The notes: generated by a model from the letters alone, not told the origin. A DNA stretch of 64,000 bases from Fodinicurvata halophila (GCF_042651425.1 NZ_JBHSCW010000003.1:186001-250000), one strand, 5' to 3'. Numbered from the stretch's first letter, positions 17,546 through 25,760 are shown. A program made the numbers and translations.

Positions 17546-18432
17546 AGAAACGGCTTTTGCTGGCAGGGACGTTGATGATGTCCCTCATGGCTTTCTCGAG
17601 CCTCTCCATCGCACAGGAAATGAGCGTTCAGCAGGGCGACTCCACGATCGAGGTCCAGGCCAGCGAGGGGATCGAGTGGCATCGGGATCGCCAGGTCTAT
17701 ATCGCCATCGGCGATGCCGTCGCCGTGCGCGACGATCTGACGGTCTATGCCGACCGCCTGCTTGCCCATTACCGCAGCGAGGAGGATCGAGAGGACATAT
17801 ACAAGGTCGAGGCCGTCGGCCAGGTGCGGATCGTGACGGAGAACGGCGAGGAGATCTTCGGTGATCACGCCATCTACTTCCTGGAAGAAGGTTCACTGGA
17901 GGTAACCGGCGACGATCTGCGCTATGTAAGTGCCGAGGAAACCGTGACGGCCCGCGACAGCCTGGAATACGAGGAGAATGCCGACGGTCCCGGTCCCATT
18001 GCCATTGCGCGCGGCAACGCCTTTGTCGATCGCGCGAACGGTGATCAGATTCGCGGAGACGTGATCACGGCCTATTTCGAGGACACCGCGAACGGGGAGA
18101 CTGAAAACGGGGACTCCGAGAACGGCGGATCCGAGATGCAGGAAGCCGAGGCCGTGGGAAATGTCGAGGTCGAGAACGATACTGTATTCGCCAGTGGGGA
18201 ACAGGGCGTATACTATGCCCATAACGAGACGGCGACTCTGGAAGGCAACGTGAAGGTCACCCGCGGCAACAATCAATTGAATGGCGACCGGGCCGAGATA
18301 AATATGCGCACCGGAGTCAGCCGCCTGTTGGCGACGGAAGGCCAGGGTGTCAGCGGGTTGATTTCTCCAGATGAGGAAGATGATACGTCCGGTTCATCCG
18401 GGAACAACGACAATGCCCCGGAGAGCCAATGA
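17542..18432 (+). CDS. lptA: LPS transport periplasmic protein LptA, long acidic form
   Basis: LptA forms the periplasmic bridge for lipopolysaccharide between LptC and LptD. A signal peptide (residues 1-24, ending SIAQ) precedes an OstA beta-jellyroll whose repeats include GNVKVTRGNNQLNGDRAEIN. At 296 residues it is clearly longer than the 170-200 typical of this family. Residues 182-203 form an Asn-Gly/Glu-rich low-complexity insertion and the last 25 residues are an acidic tail. Four-base overlaps join it to lptC and lptB. Confidence 0.9.
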   Translation: MKKRLLLAGTLMMSLMAFSSLSIAQEMSVQQGDSTIEVQASEGIEWHRDRQVYIAIGDAVAVRDDLTVYADRLLAHYRSEEDREDIYKVEAVGQVRIVTENGEEIFGDHAIYFLEEGSLEVTGDDLRYVSAEETVTARDSLEYEENADGPGPIAIARGNAFVDRANGDQIRGDVITAYFEDTANGETENGDSENGGSEMQEAEAVGNVEVENDTVFASGEQGVYYAHNETATLEGNVKVTRGNNQLNGDRAEINMRTGVSRLLATEGQGVSGLISPDEEDDTSGSSGNNDNAPESQ

Positions 18433-19211
18433 ACGATACAAGCAACGTTGTTGATGCAACGCAGGAAATTGCCCGACTGGTCCCGCAGCATAGGGGGCTG
18501 GAAGCCGTCAGTATCGGCAAGAGCTTTCAGAAGCGGGTGGTCCTGAAGGATATCTCCATCCGCCTGCGCCGGGGCGAGGCCGTTGGCCTGCTGGGGCCCA
18601 ATGGCGCGGGAAAGACAACCTCTTTTTACATCATCACGGGGCTTCTGGCCCCAGATACCGGGTATATCGCCCTTGATGGCGAGGATATCACCGACCTTCC
18701 CATGTACCGCAGGGCGCGCCTGGGCATAGGCTATCTGCCCCAGGAAGCCTCGATCTTCCGCGGCCTTACAGTAGAGGAGAATATCCGGGCCGTGCTCGAG
18801 GTCGTGGAGAAGGATCGGGCCCGCCAGAGACGATCCCTTGAGGCTCTTCTGGATGAGTTTTCCATCACCCATCTCCGGCGCTCACCGGCGGTCTCGCTCT
18901 CTGGCGGGGAGCGGCGGCGCTGCGAGATCGCCAGGGCCCTGGCTGCGCAGCCGCAGTTCATCCTGCTGGACGAGCCGCTGGCGGGCATCGACCCGATTGC
19001 CGTGAACGACATACGCGAGTTGGTGATTCACCTGAAGGACAGGGGCATCGGTGTCCTGATTACCGATCACAATGTGCGCGAGACACTGGAGATCGTTGAT
19101 AGGGCTTATATCATCCATGAAGGGCGGGTGCTGATGGAGGGCGCTCCATCCGAGATCGTGGCCCACGAGGAAGTGCGCCGCGTTTACCTGGGTGAAAGGT
19201 TCAGCCTGTAG
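18429..19211 (+). CDS. lptB: LPS export ABC transporter ATPase LptB
   Basis: LptB is the cytoplasmic ATPase that drives lipopolysaccharide extraction with LptF and LptG, which are not in this window. It has 260 residues. Walker A is GPNGAGKTT, the ABC signature LSGGERRR, Walker B FILLDEPLAGID and the H-loop LITDHNV. About 20 residues precede the usual N-terminus. It overlaps lptA by four bases; rpoN begins 11 bases after it. Confidence 0.96.
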   Translation: MNDTSNVVDATQEIARLVPQHRGLEAVSIGKSFQKRVVLKDISIRLRRGEAVGLLGPNGAGKTTSFYIITGLLAPDTGYIALDGEDITDLPMYRRARLGIGYLPQEASIFRGLTVEENIRAVLEVVEKDRARQRRSLEALLDEFSITHLRRSPAVSLSGGERRRCEIARALAAQPQFILLDEPLAGIDPIAVNDIRELVIHLKDRGIGVLITDHNVRETLEIVDRAYIIHEGRVLMEGAPSEIVAHEEVRRVYLGERFSL

Positions 19212-19221
19212 GCTTTCCACT

Positions 19222-20784
19222 ATGGCTGTTTCTCAGCGTCTAGAGCTGCGCCAGTCCCAATCGCTAGTGATGACGCCGCAGCTGCAGCAGGCGATCAAGC
19301 TGCTGCAGTTCTCCAGTCAGGAACTGGCTGAATTCGTCGAACGCGAACTGGAGCAGAATCCCCTTCTGGAACGAGAGGAGGGAGGTGAGGATGCTCTGGC
19401 TTCTGCCCAGACGAGCGAAGCCGGCGGTGAGGGGGCGCAGACAGCAGAGTCGTTTGGTGGCGGGGGATCCGAAGACGAGGCCTTCGGAGAGGACGGACGT
19501 GACAGCTTTGATCATGCGCTTTCCGATAACCTTGGCGAGGCCGGCAATGCGCCCCTGGATGCCACCTACGAGTATGACGACAACAGCCCTTCTGATGACT
19601 GGGGAGGCGAGGGGGAATGGTCCCTTCCCTCGGCCGCGGCAGGAACAGGCGGAAGCTTCGAGGATGAGGGCCGCCCGGCGGATGAGAACCTGGCGGCCGA
19701 ACGCTCGTTCCGGGATGGCCTGCTGGAGCAGGTGCAGCTGACGTTTGCGACGGCCGAGGAGCGCTTGATCGCCTTCTACCTGCTGGACGGACTGGACGAG
19801 GCGGGATATCTGCAGGTCGATCTTGATCAGGCCTGTGACCAGCTGGGCTGTACACGTGCAAGGCTGGAAGAAGTTCTGGCGACGCTCCAGACGTTGGAGC
19901 CCGCAGGGATATTCGCCCGTGATCTCAAGGAATGCCTGAAGCTGCAGCTGATCGACCGCAACCGCTTCGACCCGGCCATGGCCAGCCTGCTGGACAACCT
20001 CGAACTCATGGCCAGCCGGGATTTCAGCAAGCTCCAGCGTGTCTGCGGCGTTGATGACGAAGATTTCGCCGAGATGCTGGCGGAGTTGCGTCAGCTCGAC
20101 CCCAAGCCGGCTCTGTTATACAACACCCAGCCGGCCGATCCAGTGGTGCCGGATATCCTGATGCGCATGCGCCCGGATGGGAGCTGGCAACTGGAGCTCA
20201 ATCCCGATACGCTGCCGCGCGTCCTGGTCAACCGGGTCGATTACAATCGCATCGTGACGCGCTGTCGCAATCGCCAGGAAAAGGAATTCGTGAACGAGCA
20301 GTTCCAGGCCGCGAACTGGCTGGTCCGCTCCCTGCACCAACGCGCCAACACGATCCTGCGTGTCAGCGAGGAGATCGTACGTCAGCAGGACGGGTTTTTC
20401 CGTCACGGCGTGTCCCATCTGCGTCCCTTGATCCTGCGCACGGTCGCGGAAGCCATCGAGATGCATGAGTCCACGGTCAGCAGGGTTACGAACAGCAAGT
20501 TCATTTCCACCCCACGCGGAGTGTTCGAGCTCAAGTACTTCTTCTCGACCTCGATTTCGGGAACGGAAGGCGGCGAGCACTCTTCGGAATCCGTGCGTCA
20601 CAGGATACGTTCGCTGATTGACGACGAACCTGCCGGGGCCATACTCAGCGATGACGCCATCGTCGCGGCGTTGCGTCGGGAGAATATCGATATCGCTCGA
20701 AGAACAGTAGCTAAGTATCGAGAATCAATGAATATTCCATCGTCGGTTCAGCGACGTCGTGACAAAGCGCAAAGGGCAAGATAG
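19222..20784 (+). CDS. rpoN: RNA polymerase sigma-54 factor
   Basis: RpoN directs RNA polymerase to -24/-12 promoters that need enhancer-binding activators. It has 520 residues. Region I is the Gln/Leu-rich activator-interacting N-terminus (LVMTPQLQQAIKLLQFSSQE). A long acidic, Gly/Ser-rich region II spans about residues 55-165, followed by the core-binding domain. The C-terminal RpoN box is ARRTVAKYRE. I chose the ATG at 19222 by homology to MAVSQRLELRQSQ starts; an in-frame start at 19192 lies inside lptB. Confidence 0.96.
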   Translation: MAVSQRLELRQSQSLVMTPQLQQAIKLLQFSSQELAEFVERELEQNPLLEREEGGEDALASAQTSEAGGEGAQTAESFGGGGSEDEAFGEDGRDSFDHALSDNLGEAGNAPLDATYEYDDNSPSDDWGGEGEWSLPSAAAGTGGSFEDEGRPADENLAAERSFRDGLLEQVQLTFATAEERLIAFYLLDGLDEAGYLQVDLDQACDQLGCTRARLEEVLATLQTLEPAGIFARDLKECLKLQLIDRNRFDPAMASLLDNLELMASRDFSKLQRVCGVDDEDFAEMLAELRQLDPKPALLYNTQPADPVVPDILMRMRPDGSWQLELNPDTLPRVLVNRVDYNRIVTRCRNRQEKEFVNEQFQAANWLVRSLHQRANTILRVSEEIVRQQDGFFRHGVSHLRPLILRTVAEAIEMHESTVSRVTNSKFISTPRGVFELKYFFSTSISGTEGGEHSSESVRHRIRSLIDDEPAGAILSDDAIVAALRRENIDIARRTVAKYRESMNIPSSVQRRRDKAQRAR

Positions 20785-20868
20785 TAAGTCACAACCTTCC
20801 GTCTTGCAGGAAGGGGGGGTGCTTCCGATATACTTTCAGTACGGTCTGTGTGGAGTGATTTGTTGCTA

Positions 20869-20897
20869 TTGACTTACCGACAGGCCGCACATATGGT
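20869..20897 (+). promoter_or_regulatory. Sigma-70-type promoter for hpf
   Basis: TTGACT (20869-20874), a 17-base spacer, then TATGGT (20892-20897) lies in the 172-base gap after rpoN. It gives a leader of about 50 bases before hpf. A GC-rich hairpin CCTTCC/GGAAGG near 20796-20815 lacks a T-run, so rpoN read-through into hpf is also likely. Confidence 0.5.
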
Positions 20898-20956
20898 CCG
20901 CGCGCTTTGGAGCCGGGCCGAACAAGACACTCGAGCTCATTACTGGGGAACATCAC

Positions 20957-21565
20957 ATGCAGTTGTCGGTCAAAGGACGGCACATCGATACCGGTGAAGC
21001 CTTCCGCCAGCATGCCCAAGATCAACTGAGCACGATTCTGGACAAGTATTTCGGAGATGCCATAGAGGCGAATGTGACCCTGTCGAAGGAGTCGCATTTC
21101 TTCCGTGCTCAGGTTTCGGTGCATATCGGGCGTGGTATGCTGCTGCAGGCTTCCGGTGAGGCAAACGAGGTCTATCCTGCCTTTGACAGTGCAGCGGACC
21201 GTCTTGCGAAGCGACTGAGGCGTTACAAGAGGCGACTGCGCGATCATAACAATGGTCGGGCATCCGCCCACGATGTCCTGCCGGCTCAACAGTATATTCT
21301 GGCCCCCGAACCGGAGCCGGAAGAAGGCGAGGCATCTGCCGGTGAAGGGGCCATCGACGGCGAAGGCGATCAGCCCATTGTGATCGCCGAGATGGAGACG
21401 GAGATTCCAAGTCTGACGGTGGGTGAGGCGGTCATGCGCATGGACCTTGCCGAGGTACCGCTTCTCATGTTCCGCAACCGGGCACATGGTGGCCTGAATG
21501 TCGTCTACCGGCGCAATGACGGGAATGTCGGATGGGTTGATCCACGCGGCAACCGCGACAGTTAG
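20957..21565 (+). CDS. hpf: Long-form ribosome hibernation promoting factor
   Basis: HPF binds the ribosomal decoding centre in stationary phase and, in its long form, dimerises 70S ribosomes. It has 202 residues: an N-terminal S30AE domain (MQLSVKGRHIDTGEAFRQHA) to about residue 100, an acidic linker, and a C-terminal dimerisation domain with LTVGEAVMRMDLAEVPLLMF and NVVYRRNDGNVGWVDP. This is the standard neighbour between rpoN and ptsN. It has its own likely promoter upstream. Confidence 0.94.
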   Translation: MQLSVKGRHIDTGEAFRQHAQDQLSTILDKYFGDAIEANVTLSKESHFFRAQVSVHIGRGMLLQASGEANEVYPAFDSAADRLAKRLRRYKRRLRDHNNGRASAHDVLPAQQYILAPEPEPEEGEASAGEGAIDGEGDQPIVIAEMETEIPSLTVGEAVMRMDLAEVPLLMFRNRAHGGLNVVYRRNDGNVGWVDPRGNRDS

Positions 21566-21582
21566 CATCAGGACAAATTGTT

Positions 21583-22047
21583 ATGGATATCGCCGATATG
21601 CTGAGCCCCGAAGGGGTTCTTCCAGCATTGCGAGTTACAAGCAAGAAGCAGGCTTTGCAGGAGCTTGCCAAGCGTGCTGCGGACGTTACCGGCCAGCCCG
21701 AGAGAGCGATCTTCGAAGTGCTGGTCGAGCGTGAACGTCTGGGAACGACGGGTGTCGGTTATGGCATCGCGATTCCCCATGGCAAGCTGGCGGAGCTTGA
21801 TCGCCTGCACTGCCTCTTCGCGCGCCTGGAAACCCCTGTCGAGTTCGATTCCATAGATGAACAGCCCGTCGACCTGATCTGTGTGCTCCTGGCGCCGGAA
21901 AAGGCGGGTGCGGATCATCTGAAGGCGTTGGCGCGCGTCTCGCGTTTGCTGCGCGACCGCACGATCTGCGACAAGCTGCGGGGGACAGAGAGCCGGGATG
22001 GGCTCTATGCCATATTGACCGAGTCCGCGGCCAGTCACGCCGCCTGA
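21583..22047 (+). CDS. ptsN: Nitrogen PTS enzyme IIA (EIIA-Ntr)
   Basis: PtsN is the phosphoacceptor protein of the nitrogen-related phosphotransfer chain, a regulator of potassium and nitrogen responses rather than a sugar carrier. It has 154 residues, the usual size. The phosphorylated histidine sits in GYGIAIPHGKL near residue 66. It begins 17 bases after hpf and is followed by a strong hairpin at 22122, so it ends the transcript. Confidence 0.95.
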   Translation: MDIADMLSPEGVLPALRVTSKKQALQELAKRAADVTGQPERAIFEVLVERERLGTTGVGYGIAIPHGKLAELDRLHCLFARLETPVEFDSIDEQPVDLICVLLAPEKAGADHLKALARVSRLLRDRTICDKLRGTESRDGLYAILTESAASHAA

Positions 22048-22121
22048 CCTGTCAGGCTATAACCTTCTGCACCAAGGAGGGGGTTTGCGTGACGCCATTG
22101 CGGACAGAGGGCGCCTTGAGT

Positions 22122-22162
22122 AGGGGAATGTCGACTCGATCCCGGCATTCCCCTGCTGCTTT
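22122..22162 (+). terminator. Terminator between ptsN and DUF1150 gene
   Basis: Nine-base arms AGGGGAATG and CATTCCCCT (22122-22130, 22146-22154) are followed on + by a short T stretch. It lies between convergent ptsN and the DUF1150 gene and could serve both strands, better for ptsN. Confidence 0.7.
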
Positions 22163-22171
22163 TCGGCGATA

Positions 22172-22381
22172 TCAATGAACGGTCATGGGCTCCATGCCAT
22201 TCTGGCGCACAGCGGCACAGGCAACATCGAAATCAGCCATGACAGCGATTTTCGTACCATCTGCCGCGAAGATGCCGATGGCACCCTGGAATGGACGTAC
22301 ATAGGCGACATCATCGACGCCGAATGACAGGAAGTCGTCCTGGGTCAGCTGTTTCAGATCGCTGTGAGTCGTGTTCTGCAT
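22172..22381 (-). CDS. DUF1150 family protein
   Basis: This small 69-residue protein belongs to DUF1150, an alphaproteobacterial family of unknown function that is regularly encoded just after a small heat-shock gene. Recognisable core: LTQDDFLSFGVDDVAYVRP and AVMADFDVACAAVRQNGMEP. It has no membrane segment. It lies 74 bases downstream of hsp20 on the same strand and probably shares its heat-induced transcript. Confidence 0.9.
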   Translation of the reverse strand: MQNTTHSDLKQLTQDDFLSFGVDDVAYVRPFQGAIGIFAADGTKIAVMADFDVACAAVRQNGMEPMTVH

Positions 22382-22455
22382 GATACAAGTACCTTTTGAT
22401 AACAGGCGGTCTGTCGTGTTCTCACCGTCAGACCCCTTCTTCTCCGGCCTGTCGT

Positions 22456-22917
22456 TCAGGCGGATTCCTGGTCAATTGTGCTGGGTTCCGCGCTTTTCGA
22501 ACTCTGCTTGCGCTCGATCTTGATAGTGCGAACCACTTCATCATCCATCTGTCGCTTCAACTCGACGTGAAGCAGTCCGTTGTCAAGGCGGGCTCCCTTA
22601 ACCTCCATACCGTCCGCAAGCATGAAATTCCGCTGGAACTGACGAGAGGCTATGCCGCGATACAGGAAAGTTCGCTCGCTGTCCTCCTCGGGCTGGCGCC
22701 CGCGGATACTCAGCTGATTATTTTCCAGCTTCACCTCCAGGTCATCCTCGGAAAAGCCGGCCACAGCCAGCGTGATTCGCAGATGGGTCTCATCCACCTG
22801 TTCGACATTGTAGGGAGGATAGCCATCCCCACTGTTCTTGTGCATGCGGTCGATTGCACGCTCCAGCTGGTCGAATCCGAGCAGCAGAGGGGAGTTCAGA
22901 TAGGAAGATCTGCTCAT
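22456..22917 (-). CDS. Small heat-shock protein Hsp20 (first copy)
   Basis: This 153-residue alpha-crystallin chaperone of the IbpA/HspA class holds unfolding proteins in the cytoplasm. The crystallin domain runs from about residue 35 to 125 (LAVAGFSEDDLEVKLENNQL to the GLLHVELKR beta strand). The C-terminal I-x-I anchor is IKIE. It is clearly related to the second copy at 44330, sharing FLYRGIA.R.FQR and the NGLLH motif. Its leader carries a ROSE-like hairpin over the Shine-Dalgarno and an RpoH-type promoter. Confidence 0.95.
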   Translation of the reverse strand: MSRSSYLNSPLLLGFDQLERAIDRMHKNSGDGYPPYNVEQVDETHLRITLAVAGFSEDDLEVKLENNQLSIRGRQPEEDSERTFLYRGIASRQFQRNFMLADGMEVKGARLDNGLLHVELKRQMDDEVVRTIKIERKQSSKSAEPSTIDQESA

Positions 22918-22922
22918 AAGTA

Positions 22923-22955
22923 CAGCGGCCTCCTCTTAGTTGAGCAAGGTTGCTG
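22923..22955 (-). ncRNA. ROSE-like RNA thermometer in the hsp20 leader
   Basis: On the - strand the RNA can fold with CAGC/GCUG outer arms, then UUG-CUC opposite GAG-GAGG, so that the AGGAGG Shine-Dalgarno (22934-22929) is paired. A G facing a G next to the CUC/GAG pairs and the UUGCUC sequence match the conserved features of ROSE thermometers, which open on heating. The start codon is 11 bases beyond the Shine-Dalgarno. The assignment rests on pattern and context. Confidence 0.7.
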
Positions 22956-23026
22956 GTTGATGCTTCGTCGGCGTCCGTTATCGCGGCCCGCCGCGAAAAG
23001 GCCCAGAATGGCGCCTTTGTGAAAAG

Positions 23027-23054
23027 AAATGGTAAATCATCGCCGACCTTCAAG
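23027..23054 (-). promoter_or_regulatory. RpoH (sigma-32) type promoter for hsp20
   Basis: On the - strand CTTGAA (23054-23049) is followed by CCATTT (23032-23027), with 18 bases between CTTG and CCATTT. This agrees well with the alphaproteobacterial heat-shock form CTTG-N17-18-CYTATnT. Transcription would begin near 23020 and give a leader of roughly 100 bases, the usual size for a ROSE region. The first ten bases, CTTGAAGGTC, are identical in the promoter of the second hsp20. Confidence 0.7.
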
Positions 23055-23157
23055 TGTCGTGCCGCTGCTTTTGTGGAGTCTCTGCGGCCAGGATACGACA
23101 TGTTGTGGTGCCACAGTGCTTGACCCTTTGCCATGGTCTTTCTACCGTAAGGCCAAC

Positions 23158-23305
23158 ATTGGACGGTTCCCCGTCAGGGGATGAAAGGCAATCCGGTGCG
23201 ACCGACCCAAGCCGGGGGTCAAGTCCGGAACTGTTCCAGCACCTGTAAGCGCTTGTCCGCGGAAAGCGTCGACATTGCGCAAGTCAGTCAGCCTGCCGCC
23301 AAACG
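23158..23305 (+). ncRNA. Cobalamin (B12) riboswitch
   Basis: The conserved elements appear in order: GACGGTTCCCC near 23162, GATGAAAGGCAATCCGGTGC at 23180-23199, the AAGTCCGG and CTGT segment at 23221-23234, CACCTGTAAGCG at 23240-23251, and the B12 box AGTCAGTCAGCCTGCC at 23282-23297. It precedes hupE and the cobalamin genes, the expected target. A GC hairpin (23362-23381) between the riboswitch and the hupE Shine-Dalgarno has no T-run, so control may be at translation. End points are approximate. Confidence 0.9.
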
Positions 23306-23398
23306 ATGAATCGAGTTGCCTTCCGCACAAGAGCGGGAGGCCGATACGCATTTGTACAAACGTGCAGCCGACGGGCTGCGCTCAACAAGGGGGATAGA

Positions 23399-24013
23399 AT
23401 GATTCAAACAGCAATTTGCAGGACGTCCCGTTTCCTGATCGTTTTTCTGCCGGCCATGCTTTTGGCCTCGGTCGTCGCCGCGCATCCGGGACACGAGACG
23501 CAGGCCGGAGCCACGTTCATGAGCGGGCTCACGCATCCTGTCACTGGACTGGACCATCTTCTGGCCATGGTGGCTGTCGGAATCTGGGCCTATTCTCTGG
23601 GAGGACGAGCGCTGTGGAGTGTCCCGAGCATGTTTGTACTGGCCATGGCTGTGGCCGGTGCTGCAGGCCTTGCCGGCTGGCAGTTTGCCCTGGCCGAGAG
23701 CGGTATCGCCCTGTCGGTCCTGGTCCTTGGCGTCCTGATCGCGGCAGCAGTGCGTGTGCGCTGGGAAGTTGGCGCAGCCCTGGTCGGCCTCTTCGCCGTG
23801 TTCCATGGCTATGCGCACGGCGTGGAAATGCCCGGCGGCGGTGCGCCGGGCGCCTATATTGCGGGCTTCCTGCTGGCGACGGCTCTCCTGCATGCCGCAG
23901 GGATCGCACTCGGAATGACGTCCGGCCGTCTGGCCTACACCCCGGCCATGCGCGTGGCAGGTGGCGTCATGGCCGTGGCCGGTGCCTGGATGCTCGGCGG
24001 CGGACAGATCTGA
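23399..24013 (+). CDS. hupE: HupE/UreJ family metal transporter, B12-regulated
   Basis: This 204-residue inner-membrane protein of the HupE/UreJ family is a putative cobalt or nickel importer. A signal-like N-terminus (LIVFLPAMLLASVVAA) is followed by HPGHETQAG, the metal-binding HPVTGLDHLLAM motif and FAVFHGYAHGVEMP, with about six membrane helices. The ATG at 23399 has AAGGGGG four bases upstream, which excludes longer frames that would run into the riboswitch. Its place under a B12 riboswitch and ahead of cbiX supports cobalt uptake for corrin synthesis; nickel remains possible. Confidence 0.88.
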   Translation: MIQTAICRTSRFLIVFLPAMLLASVVAAHPGHETQAGATFMSGLTHPVTGLDHLLAMVAVGIWAYSLGGRALWSVPSMFVLAMAVAGAAGLAGWQFALAESGIALSVLVLGVLIAAAVRVRWEVGAALVGLFAVFHGYAHGVEMPGGGAPGAYIAGFLLATALLHAAGIALGMTSGRLAYTPAMRVAGGVMAVAGAWMLGGGQI

Positions 24014-24060
24014 GTCGCCGGAATCGCAAACAGCAAGACGGTTAAAGCAGGAGGAAGACG

Positions 24061-25122
24061 ATGGCCGAGCGCCTGGGATTGATGGTCTGTGGACATGGCA
24101 GCCGCGATGAGCAGGCCGTGGCGGAATTCGCGACGCTGGCGGATCACATGCGCCGGCGCTTCCCGGATTGGCCGGTGGATTACGGTTATCTGGAGTTCGC
24201 GCGGCCGGTGATTCGGGATGGCCTGGACAAACTGCGCGAGCAGCAGGTGGAGCGTATCCTGGCTGTGCCGGGCATGCTGTTCGCGGCCGGTCATGCCAAG
24301 AACGATATCCCTTCGGTGCTGAACACCTATCAGGCACAGCATCCCGGCCTGGAGATCAATTACGGCCGGGAACTGGGCATTGACCTCAAGATGCTGCATG
24401 CGGCCGGCGACCGGATCCAGGAAGCCCTGGACGGTGCAGACGACAGCGTTTCCCGGCATGACACGCTGCTGGTCGTGGTGGGACGCGGTGCTTCCGACCC
24501 CGATGCCAACTCCAACGTCTCCAAGGTCACGCGCATGCTCTGGGAGGGCATGGGGTTCGGCTGGGCCGAGACCTGCTATTCCGGGGTCACCTTTCCGTTG
24601 GTGGAGCCCGGCCTGGAGCATGCGGCGCGCCTGGGTTTCAAGCGCATCATTGTCTTCCCCTATTTCCTGTTCACCGGTGTCCTGGTGCGGCGGATCTACG
24701 AGCACACGGATCGCGTGGCGGCGCGCCATCCCGAGATCAAGTTCATCAAGGCCCCGTACCTGAACGATCACCCACAGGTCCTGAACACCATGGCCGCGCG
24801 CGTGGAGGAGATCCTGGAAGGCGCCAACAACATGAACTGCCAGATGTGCAAGTACCGCGAACAGGTGCTCGGTTTCGAGTCGGAAGTGGGACTGCCGCAG
24901 GAAAGCCACCATCATCATGTGGAGGGTATCGGGTCCGGCGAACACAGCCACAACGATCACCATCATGGCGATCATCACCACCATGGTCACGACCATGGGC
25001 ATCATCACGATCATGGCCATGATCACGGGCACGGGCATCATCATCCCTATCCGCATGCCGACCATCCTCTGGGCCCTCGCACGCTGAAGGACAATGCCGG
25101 AGACGGTCAGAAGGACAGATGA
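24061..25122 (+). CDS. cbiX: Sirohydrochlorin cobaltochelatase CbiX with His-rich tail
   Basis: CbiX inserts cobalt into sirohydrochlorin, the entry to the early-cobalt corrin route. It has 353 residues. Two chelatase-like halves follow each other: VCGHGSRDEQA at the N-terminus and a second around VVVGRGASDPDANSN. A Cys-x2-Cys pair lies at 260 and 263 (NCQMC), as in iron-sulfur-bearing CbiX proteins. Residues 283-335 form a tail with 27 histidines, presumably a metal store or delivery arm. A typical long CbiX is nearer 300 residues. It overlaps cobH by four bases. Confidence 0.92.
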   Translation: MAERLGLMVCGHGSRDEQAVAEFATLADHMRRRFPDWPVDYGYLEFARPVIRDGLDKLREQQVERILAVPGMLFAAGHAKNDIPSVLNTYQAQHPGLEINYGRELGIDLKMLHAAGDRIQEALDGADDSVSRHDTLLVVVGRGASDPDANSNVSKVTRMLWEGMGFGWAETCYSGVTFPLVEPGLEHAARLGFKRIIVFPYFLFTGVLVRRIYEHTDRVAARHPEIKFIKAPYLNDHPQVLNTMAARVEEILEGANNMNCQMCKYREQVLGFESEVGLPQESHHHHVEGIGSGEHSHNDHHHGDHHHHGHDHGHHHDHGHDHGHGHHHPYPHADHPLGPRTLKDNAGDGQKDR

Positions 25123-25760
25123 TCATGCCGCAGAGAGACTATCTGCGCGATCCGGCGGCAATCTATCGGCAGTCCTTTGCGACCGTGCGTCGGGAAGCCG
25201 TGCTCGAGCATCTGCCACAGGCGGCCCATGCCCTGGCGATCCGCATGATCCATTCCTGCGGCATGGTCGATCTGGCCGGGGATATCCGCGTGAGCGACCA
25301 TGCGGTGGAGGCCGGTGTCGGGGCCCTGCAGGAGGGGAAGCCGGTGCTGGTGGATTGCGAAATGCTGGCCCGCGGCATCATTCCCTCTCGGCTACCGGCC
25401 GCCAATGCGGTGATCTGCACCCTGAATGAGTCCACTGTGCCGCAGCTTGCCCAGGATCTCTCGACGACCCGATCTGCGGCGGCCGTGGATCTCTGGGCCG
25501 AGCATCTGGACGGGGGGGTCGTGGCGATCGGGAATGCGCCCACGGCTCTGTTCCGCCTACTGGAACTCCTGGAAAAGGGTGCGCCGCACCCTGCCGTGAT
25601 TCTCGGATTTCCGGTCGGCTTCGTGGGGGCAGCCGAGTCCAAGGAAGAACTCATAGAAAACCCCTTCGGGATTCCCTACGTTACCGTGCGCGGGCGCCGC
25701 GGCGGCAGTGCCATTGCCGCTGCTGCCGTCAATGCCCTGGCGGGAGGCGAGGCCCCATGA
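25119..25760 (+). CDS. cobH: Precorrin-8X methylmutase (CobH/CbiC)
   Basis: CobH moves the methyl group from C-11 to C-12 to give hydrogenobyrinate or, with cobalt, cobyrinate. It has 213 residues. The catalytic histidine is in MIHSCGMVDLAGDIRVS, and the PTALFRLLELLEKGAPHPAV and GFPVGFVGAAESKE segments are family hallmarks. The ATG at 25119 overlaps the cbiX stop; a second ATG two codons later is also possible. It overlaps cobL by ATGA. Confidence 0.95.
   Translation: MIMPQRDYLRDPAAIYRQSFATVRREAVLEHLPQAAHALAIRMIHSCGMVDLAGDIRVSDHAVEAGVGALQEGKPVLVDCEMLARGIIPSRLPAANAVICTLNESTVPQLAQDLSTTRSAAAVDLWAEHLDGGVVAIGNAPTALFRLLELLEKGAPHPAVILGFPVGFVGAAESKEELIENPFGIPYVTVRGRRGGSAIAAAAVNALAGGEAP

Noticed and set aside
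20796..20815. CCTTCC/GGAAGG hairpin after rpoN as a terminator
   Set aside because: It is followed by a G-run, not Ts, so intrinsic termination on + is unlikely.
24907..25065. Repetitive CAT/CAC stretch as a possible CRISPR or satellite repeat
   Set aside because: It is in frame, codes for the His tail of CbiX, and lacks regular repeat-spacer periodicity.
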